Assembly (NCBI GenBank): GCA_910584635.1
Contig: CAJUBA010000027.1
Location: 1-11,849 of the forward strand
DNA: 11,849 bases
From: an uncultured Christensenella sp.
GTDB lineage: Bacteria > Bacillota > Clostridia > Christensenellales > UBA3700
Reading direction: 5' to 3'
Part shown: in pieces, positions 7,132-11,849 of the stretch
How the letters are laid out: each line of letters begins with the position of its first letter
Numbering within the stretch: position 1 is the stretch's first letter
Program-made: the position numbers and the translations under genes
Notes under the pieces: generated by a model
Seen by the model: the letters and a program-made list of their open reading frames with translations, nothing else
What the model was told of the DNA's origin: nothing
Databases searched by the model: none

Positions 7132-10100
7132 ATGAGAAAAAAAGCGCTGATTATCGCCGTTGTTATTCTTGCCGTCGTAATATGCGTCGGTTTTACGGCG
7201 TGTTCAAAAAATAATCAGAACAATATCGAAAGACAGGATTCGGTTGTTTCGCGCTTTGGCGACGGTATTGCCGTACTTGATTCTCACGCCGCTCCCACGA
7301 CTGCGAAAGAATATAAAGACCAACTTAGAGTGCGCGCAAAAATCAACGTTGACGCGCGTTTGAGCGGATACCATATTACGGGCATTTACTTGCCTGCGGG
7401 AGAAACGCTTACGATAGACGTATCCAATACGATAGCGCAGTTTGGTTACAGCGTTTTGGTTAACAACTTTTCCACGGGCGTAAGAGTAGTAAGACAGATT
7501 TCTACCGTCAGAACCATGATAGATTCAAAAGACGCTCCCGACGGCGGAGTGGTAGAAATACTCGTGCCGGAAATGGCTAACAACGGAGCGAGCGTCAATT
7601 CCTTTAACATGAGAATAGAGGGCGGAATCGTTATGCCGTATTACAGATTGGGACGCGACGACGTCGCTCAAATAGAAAGAGGGGGCGGAGATTACGCGAT
7701 ACTCGACTGCGTCAACGCGAGATTCTACGTTCCTACTGACAAACTATACGACGAAGAAGGAAAATGCGTAATAGGCGAAGACCTTTACAATTCTTTGCTT
7801 TGGTGGCAGTCGGCGGTATCGTTTTTCAACGAAACTTTGGAGATACCGAGCAGTAGCAGCGAGTATACCTCAAGCGTTGTTTTAGGCAACTTCGGCAACG
7901 GTCTAATCTACGATGACGATAGAAGAGCGGTAGTTGCGGACAAGGCTTATTTTGAAGATTTCCTTGTTTACGACAACCTTATAGGCGGAAAGGCTTGGGA
8001 TTTGCTTTACGCTATTTGCGACCATAAAGTCAGCGTTTCCGAAAACTTCTCGCAATCAAGCGCGGAAACCATGATAGTAGACGTTCTTTGCAGTATTGAC
8101 AACGTCGTAATGACGCACTCGAGCGCGGTTGAGGAAGAGAGCGAATGGACGTGGCTTATCGATCCTTACGAATGTTTGAAAAGGACGACGGAACTTCTCG
8201 CCATGCCGACGGACGAACGCGACGGGAATTACGACAGGGACGTTATCCGCGCTTTCTTTATCAATATAATGCATACTTACGGTCTGGACAAGACCATAAA
8301 TATAATTATCGCTTACGGTAAAATCGCGTCGGGTAAGCCTTACAACGATACGCTCGCTTTGATTATAAGCGAGGAGTTGAGCGCCGATATGAGCCTGTAT
8401 TTTGAAAAGTTTTCTCTTACCTTATCTCAGGAGACAAAAAACAAAATGTCGGGCAACAATATGTATATACCCGTGCAGACTAAATTTACTTTGGGAAGCG
8501 AAGAATCTTTTAGTATGGGTTATACCGTCGCTATGGGCGAAAGAGCGACTTTTGATTTTGCCGATAATTTAGTTACGATGGCTGACGGCGAATGGGATAT
8601 TGTCGGACTTGACGGCGACGATAAACTTTGGGAAGAAGAAGACGGAATTTATTACTATACTCCTAGTACGGGTAAACTTACGGACGAATTCCGACTTTCT
8701 TTGAGAAACGGAGAAAACAGCGTTACGCTTTTCGGAAGAATAAACGTGCTGATTACCGTAGCCACTTATAAAATCTACGAAAATTGGAAATTCGACAATA
8801 CCGCTACCGCTTTGGACGAGGCAGTTGAGTCGTATCAAAAGCGCAGTCCCGATTATACAGGAAGTATTGATTTCGCGGGAGTAAGAAGACGCGCCGAAGT
8901 AGACCCGGGAGTTTACGTCTTGACGGTTACGGAAGGTTGCATAAAAGTTCCCGTAAGCGGAAAGTACAGACTTTATTTGCGAAATCACGGACTTTGCAGG
9001 GTAGAATTCGGAGTTCCCAAATACATGACGACTATGTTCAACAGTCCCATTCCCGTACAGGAATTTACCCGTTATCAGTCTTACGATATAGTTTTGGACG
9101 AAAATAAGACTTATGATTACAAACTTTATTTGCTTTCGACCAAAGGCGATTGCGACGCTGCTTTGGGCATAAGATATATTGAAGAAGAATCGACGAACGA
9201 CGACAACGACTACGGAATCCACGCAGACCCGATTGACAGCAATTTTCTTATATATAAAGGATTGAAAAAAGAGGATATAGTGGAATTCCTTCCGCCGGTA
9301 ATATATCCTACGGGTTACGGCTATAGGGAAGATTTTTATCAGGCGCACGAATTGAAGGTGGAGTATTTCACTTCCTATCCTACTCCCGTTGTCAACAGAG
9401 GAATCAACCTCGCTATCGACGCTCTTACGACGGGAAGTTATTACAGCGCGGCAAAACTGACGAATAATTACGAGTTTGTGCTTGATTTGCATAAGCAACT
9501 CAGATTGGAATATTTGATGCTTAACGTAAGAAGCGAGGCTTTCGGGGCGGAAGTCGAGATGTATCTTTCAAACGACGCCGAATTCCAAAATCAAATCAAA
9601 CTGGATTTGAGCGAAAACGTTTTGAAGAGCGGCGACAACTATATGCTTTTCTCAAGCGGTACTTATAGATACGTCAAGATAATACTTTCTTCAGACAGCA
9701 ATTTTACTTGCGATATAAACGATTTAAGACTCGGTCAGTACTTTGAAGAGAGCAGAATCGTTCCCAACACTTCGTCAATGCTTGCTTATATGGGCGGTTG
9801 GTCCAACGTAGGCGAGTATGTCAGCGTTAACGGAAGTATAAGCGAGAGCGTAAACAGTAACTCGATGTTCTCATTTACCGCAAAATCAAGGCAGATTTGT
9901 CTTTACGGAGTAAAGGATAGCAAGTACGGCAAAATGGACGTTTATGTCGACGGAAAATTCCACTCTACGATAGATTTGTTTAGCGAAACGACAATGACCG
10001 ATCAACTTCTATTTGCGATAGATTTCGATACGTCAAAGGAACACTCTATCAAGGCTATGCCTTCTTCAAAGACTGACTTGATAAATTTCGATTACATTTC

Positions 10101-10308
10101 ATTTATTCCCGTAAATGAAGAGGAAGTGCAGGATATAAGCGGAGTGGTATACTATATCTTTATTATTCCGGGAGTTATCCTTATTGCGTTGACGGGCGCG
10201 GCGATAGCCGATTTCAGAGTCAAGGCTAGACGCAACAATAATAAAAGAAAAGATTTTTCAGAAAAAGATGGCGATTCAAATCAAGTTAACGAAGAACAGC
10301 CGGCTTAA
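7132..10308 (+). CDS. M60-like (enhancin-type) protein with degenerate zinc site, carbohydrate-binding-like domains and C-terminal membrane anchor
   Basis: Start: ATG five bases after AAGGAG (7121-7126). A signal sequence ends in FTA-Cys24, a possible lipobox with an unusual Phe at -3. Residues about 55-450 follow the M60 pattern: GIYLPAGE (N-terminal barrel), GGIVMPYYRLG (164-174), VPTDKL, then the active-site helix W289-DLL-YAICD-HK. Family members have W-x3-HExGH here, so the zinc His, catalytic Glu and second His read Tyr293, Ala294 and Asp297. The downstream Glu ligand appears kept as Glu312 in SSAETMIVDVL. A C-terminal M60 helical part ending SADMSLYFEKF is also present. Next come a PA14-like domain (about 546-684), a discoidin/CBM32-like domain (about 745-870, NLAIDALTTG ... 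YRYVKIIL) and another beta-sandwich (about 882-995, YGVKDSKYGKMDVYVDGK). A membrane helix (1004-1026) and a basic, hydrophilic tail close the protein. It is probably a cell-surface glycan or mucin-binding protein without protease activity. M60 assignment: fairly confident from motifs; pseudoenzyme: inference. Confidence 0.85.
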   Translation: MRKKALIIAVVILAVVICVGFTACSKNNQNNIERQDSVVSRFGDGIAVLDSHAAPTTAKEYKDQLRVRAKINVDARLSGYHITGIYLPAGETLTIDVSNTIAQFGYSVLVNNFSTGVRVVRQISTVRTMIDSKDAPDGGVVEILVPEMANNGASVNSFNMRIEGGIVMPYYRLGRDDVAQIERGGGDYAILDCVNARFYVPTDKLYDEEGKCVIGEDLYNSLLWWQSAVSFFNETLEIPSSSSEYTSSVVLGNFGNGLIYDDDRRAVVADKAYFEDFLVYDNLIGGKAWDLLYAICDHKVSVSENFSQSSAETMIVDVLCSIDNVVMTHSSAVEEESEWTWLIDPYECLKRTTELLAMPTDERDGNYDRDVIRAFFINIMHTYGLDKTINIIIAYGKIASGKPYNDTLALIISEELSADMSLYFEKFSLTLSQETKNKMSGNNMYIPVQTKFTLGSEESFSMGYTVAMGERATFDFADNLVTMADGEWDIVGLDGDDKLWEEEDGIYYYTPSTGKLTDEFRLSLRNGENSVTLFGRINVLITVATYKIYENWKFDNTATALDEAVESYQKRSPDYTGSIDFAGVRRRAEVDPGVYVLTVTEGCIKVPVSGKYRLYLRNHGLCRVEFGVPKYMTTMFNSPIPVQEFTRYQSYDIVLDENKTYDYKLYLLSTKGDCDAALGIRYIEEESTNDDNDYGIHADPIDSNFLIYKGLKKEDIVEFLPPVIYPTGYGYREDFYQAHELKVEYFTSYPTPVVNRGINLAIDALTTGSYYSAAKLTNNYEFVLDLHKQLRLEYLMLNVRSEAFGAEVEMYLSNDAEFQNQIKLDLSENVLKSGDNYMLFSSGTYRYVKIILSSDSNFTCDINDLRLGQYFEESRIVPNTSSMLAYMGGWSNVGEYVSVNGSISESVNSNSMFSFTAKSRQICLYGVKDSKYGKMDVYVDGKFHSTIDLFSETTMTDQLLFAIDFDTSKEHSIKAMPSSKTDLINFDYISFIPVNEEEVQDISGVVYYIFIIPGVILIALTGAAIADFRVKARRNNNKRKDFSEKDGDSNQVNEEQPA

Positions 10309-10351
10309 TGTTAATAGAGTTAAAACAATAAAGGAAAAACAGTATTGAAAG

Positions 10352-10372
10352 ACAGGCGACGGCCTGTTTTTT
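10352..10372 (+). terminator. Rho-independent terminator of the M60-like gene
   Basis: ACAGGC (10352-10357) and GCCTGT (10362-10367) form a 6-bp stem with a GACG loop, running into six T residues (10367-10372). It lies 43 nt after the TAA at 10308 and should insulate the downstream invertible segment and gene from read-through. Confidence 0.85.
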
Positions 10373-10428
10373 ATTATTTATTTTTACAGATTTATAATTT
10401 TTTAATCAAATAATTACAAAATTCCAAA

Positions 10429-10449
10429 AAAAGTGTACTTTTACTGACC
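10429..10449 (+). repeat. Left inverted repeat of the invertible segment
   Basis: This is a 21-bp copy, exactly complementary to 10536-10556. Its outer 14 bases (10429-10442) form a small dyad, AAAAGT-GT-ACTTTT, with an asymmetric GT centre. If a 28-bp site is drawn (10422-10449), the outer arm matches the right-hand site at only 8 of 13 positions, so the left site is an imperfect dyad. Confidence 0.85.
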
Positions 10450-10498
10450 AATAAATCTTATGCTGAATTACTCAAAAAACGAGCAATTTTTCATAATA

Positions 10499-10527
10499 AT
10501 TATACAATAATGAAAATGGTTTGGCAA
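10499..10527 (-). promoter_or_regulatory. Near-consensus promoter inside the invertible segment, pointing away from the downstream gene
   Basis: Read on the minus strand, TTGCCA (10527-10522, five of six to TTGACA) and TATAAT (10504-10499, perfect) are separated by exactly 17 bp. It is the best sigma-70/SigA-type match in the intergenic region. In the orientation given it would transcribe leftwards into the 3' end of the M60-like gene, with no minus-strand coding region that looks real. Its position between inverted repeats suggests it is meant for the gene at 10583 after inversion. Confidence 0.7.
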
Positions 10528-10535
10528 TATCTCGC

Positions 10536-10563
10536 GGTCAGTAAAAGTACACTTTTACTGACC
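10536..10563. repeat. 28-bp perfect palindrome: right recombination site or leader hairpin
   Basis: GGTCAGTAAAAGT (10536-10548) and ACTTTTACTGACC (10551-10563) are perfect 13-bp arms around AC. The first 21 bases are the right inverted repeat of the invertible segment; the last seven extend the dyad outside it. It ends 19 nt before the ATG at 10583 and seven nt before the ribosome binding site. In an RNA made after inversion it could fold as a 12-bp stem with a four-base loop in the leader. As DNA it could bind a dimeric recombinase or regulator. Confidence 0.85.
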
Positions 10564-10582
10564 GGTAAAAAACGGGGTAGAA

Positions 10583-11849
10583 ATGGATATCAGGAAAAAG
10601 AAAATAAATATATATTTAACGGTAGCAATATTGTTAATTGCAATGTTGTTTTGTAGCGTGTGCGTAATAATGGACAGTAACAAAACAACACATGCAATTA
10701 TAGCAGAAGATATAGAGTCGCAATCGACAAATCTTAGCGAAATATTGTTGGCAGGATACGAAAACAGTACAACAGGCAAAGTTTTTAGCGGAGACGTATT
10801 TTGGGAGTTGGTAAGCCAAATAAGCGGAGAGAAAAATCCAAATAAAGGCACTTTGGATAATCTGACGATGCCTAAGACATCGGCGGATTTTAGGACGAAC
10901 AACAATGAGTTGGGTAACGGTACAAAAGACGTAGTACTGCAGATAGGAGGAAAGCAATGGATAGCGACGTATTTGTCAACGAATTCAAGCGGAGATCCAA
11001 TCCTTACGTTATGGCTTGCAAATTCTGAGATATTGTCTAGTTGGCACGTACAGGCAGAGGCAAGTACAAGCAATCCAGGGAAGTATCCTAACAATATGTA
11101 TGGAACTAGTTCGATAAGAGCGGTAACTTTGAATAATGGCGGCGGATATGCTAAGACATACAATGCAACATCATTGACTCCAGTTGAGCAAGACCCAGAT
11201 AGCGAGTGGGCAATATACACAATGGACGGAGTTGCGGGTAGTTTAACGTCATTTATAGAAGTGCCGGACAATATGAGTTGGCAACATGATCAAAAAGCGC
11301 TGGATAACGTTACATCTTCCGCATATAAGAGTGAGTTTGGTTACAATAACAACAATGACGCGTTGGATGTTGGCGGAAATGGTAAAGCGGGCGATTATTT
11401 GAATGATTCCAAAAATAATACAGTTGACAAAGCCGGATATAAAGGTTGGGCAAACGATATGTTATGGCTTCCCAGTGTGGCGGAAACAGGCGTAAGGGGC
11501 GAAGAAGGAATATGGAAAGCAATCAATACCACTCGCGCTAATGACGTTAATGTATGGTTGCGGTCAGCAGGCTATCCTAGCAGTCATAATACAATGTATT
11601 TTTTAGGATCTGCGGGTTCAAATATATCTCGTACGGACGCATTATCATCCAGAGCAGTGCGACCTGCATTCCACTTAAATTTGGCAAAAGTAGCGGAATC
11701 AGCAACAGCGGCGACCCCCAAGACAAAAGGCGACGTAAAGAAGTATTACAGCGAAACAAGCGGAGTAGCGGACGAAATAGAGTTTGAGTTAGATAAAGTA
11801 AACAGCAACTTTACAGATATAACAATCCAAGCAACAGATATTGAGGGGA
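10583..11849 (+). CDS. Secreted protein with WLRS...VRPA (lectin/FGE-like) domain, 5' part only
   Basis: The frame is open from ATG 10583 to the window end (422 codons, no stop), so the C-terminus is missing. The start is preceded by AACGGGGT (10571-10578, six of eight to AAGGAGGT) and followed by a signal peptide: MDIRKKK, hydrophobic core about 10-30, likely cleavage near THA (38) or IIA (41). Visible landmarks are LQIGGKQWIATYLST...PILTLWLA (119-144), YPNNMYGTSSIRAVTLNNGG, LWLPSVAETG (294-303), VWLRSAG (324-330) and AVRPAFHLNL (358-367). I associate this motif set, from memory, with secreted DUF6273-type proteins of gut Clostridia, whose WLRS/VRPA core resembles FGE or C-type-lectin folds. 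A Ser/Ala/Thr linker and the start of another beta domain (about 385-422) follow. It is probably a surface ligand-binding protein. Expression is probably governed by the adjacent invertible promoter. Antisense open frames over this region lack signal or family features. Confidence 0.85.
   Translation, partial: MDIRKKKINIYLTVAILLIAMLFCSVCVIMDSNKTTHAIIAEDIESQSTNLSEILLAGYENSTTGKVFSGDVFWELVSQISGEKNPNKGTLDNLTMPKTSADFRTNNNELGNGTKDVVLQIGGKQWIATYLSTNSSGDPILTLWLANSEILSSWHVQAEASTSNPGKYPNNMYGTSSIRAVTLNNGGGYAKTYNATSLTPVEQDPDSEWAIYTMDGVAGSLTSFIEVPDNMSWQHDQKALDNVTSSAYKSEFGYNNNNDALDVGGNGKAGDYLNDSKNNTVDKAGYKGWANDMLWLPSVAETGVRGEEGIWKAINTTRANDVNVWLRSAGYPSSHNTMYFLGSAGSNISRTDALSSRAVRPAFHLNLAKVAESATAATPKTKGDVKKYYSETSGVADEIEFELDKVNSNFTDITIQATDIEG

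Larger units (their letters stand above)
10429..10556. other. Candidate invertible promoter segment (inverton) bounded by 21-bp perfect inverted repeats
   Basis: Positions 10429-10449 and 10536-10556 are exact reverse complements over 21 bp (inner 15 bases GTACTTTTACTGACC on the left, GGTCAGTAAAAGTAC on the right). They enclose 86 bp that hold no gene but carry a near-consensus minus-strand promoter (10499-10527). The segment ends 26 bp before the start codon of the secreted protein gene at 10583. The + strand in this orientation shows no good promoter for that gene. Inversion would map the promoter to -35 at 10458-10463 and -10 at 10481-10486 on the + strand, with transcription starting near 10493. 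This is the layout of phase-variable promoters such as the cwpV switch of Clostridioides difficile. No target-site duplication is seen, which argues against a simple transposon remnant. Actual inversion is inferred, not observed. Confidence 0.7.

Noticed and set aside
8569..9498. A 309-codon minus-strand open frame inside the M60-like gene
   Set aside because: It lies wholly opposite a well-supported coding region with PA14-like and discoidin-like domains, and its translation shows no recognisable motif or ribosome binding site.
10492..10508. Forward-strand promoter from CATAAT or TACAAT in the invertible segment
   Set aside because: The hexamers at 17-18 bp upstream (TTACTC, CGAGCA) are poor -35 matches, whereas the minus-strand pair has eleven of twelve consensus bases at ideal spacing.
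10429..10556. Miniature transposable element (MITE) as the explanation for the inverted repeats
   Set aside because: Not excluded, but there is no target-site duplication (ATTCCAAA on the left, ACTGACC on the right). The internal near-consensus promoter and the position just before a surface gene fit an invertible switch better.
10555..11271. A 238-codon minus-strand open frame over the start of the last gene
   Set aside because: The + strand frame here has a ribosome binding site, a signal peptide and recognisable motifs and is open for 422 codons. The antisense frame has no family features and is a by-product of codon bias.
11341..11700. Diversity-generating retroelement target (variable repeat) because of Asn-rich codons and a lectin-like core
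   Set aside because: No template repeat, reverse transcriptase or near-duplicate of this stretch is in the window, and the AAC/AAT run is short and outside the WLRS/VRPA core.

Overview
The window reads as chromosomal sequence from an uncultured, low-GC Gram-positive (Clostridia-type) bacterium, most likely gut-associated. The grounds are AGGAGG-type ribosome binding sites, a long-form (two-domain) hibernation factor of the Firmicutes type, GC-rich hairpin terminators with T-runs, and a cargo of secreted proteins of kinds I associate with gut Clostridia: Hint-domain giants, M60/CBM32-like proteins, and proteins ending in WLRS...VRPA motifs. This assignment is from memory of families; no search was run. 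All genes seen are on the + strand.

Layout. (1) 3-314: the end of an unrecognised gene, 21 nt ahead of the next one. (2) 336-6107: a 1923-residue secreted protein with a signal peptide, an AT-rich N-terminal head, about seven beta-sandwich modules of roughly 90-100 residues, a long Gly-Gly-X region with cysteines, and a C-terminal Hint (Hedgehog/intein) module. A hairpin pair and a strong terminator follow (6134-6197). (3) 6425-6949: hpf, the ribosome hibernation factor, with its own extended -10 promoter and terminator. (4) 7132-10308: a membrane-anchored 1058-residue protein with the fold signature of M60 (enhancin-like) metallopeptidases. Its HExxH zinc site reads YAICD, so it looks like a pseudoenzyme. 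PA14-like, discoidin/CBM32-like and another beta-sandwich domain follow, then a C-terminal membrane helix. (5) 10429-10556: a 128-bp segment bounded by 21-bp perfect inverted repeats that contains a near-consensus promoter (TTGCCA, 17 bp, TATAAT) on the minus strand. (6) 10583 to the window end: the start of a secreted protein with the WLRS...VRPA C-type-lectin/FGE-like signature, 5' end only.

The most interesting part is item 5 together with item 6. The arrangement is that of a phase-variable promoter (inverton). In the orientation given here the promoter points away from the surface-protein gene. Inversion across the repeats would put it about 90 nt upstream of the start codon and switch the gene on. 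The repeats have dyad arms around a central GT/AC dinucleotide, which resembles crossover sites of Hin-type serine invertases. No recombinase gene is in the window, so one would have to act in trans or lie beyond the edge.

Taken together, apart from the housekeeping gene hpf, the window is a cell-surface locus: a giant adhesin-like protein that may use Hint chemistry to cleave or attach itself, a glycan-binding M60 pseudoprotease, and a probably phase-variable lectin-like protein.
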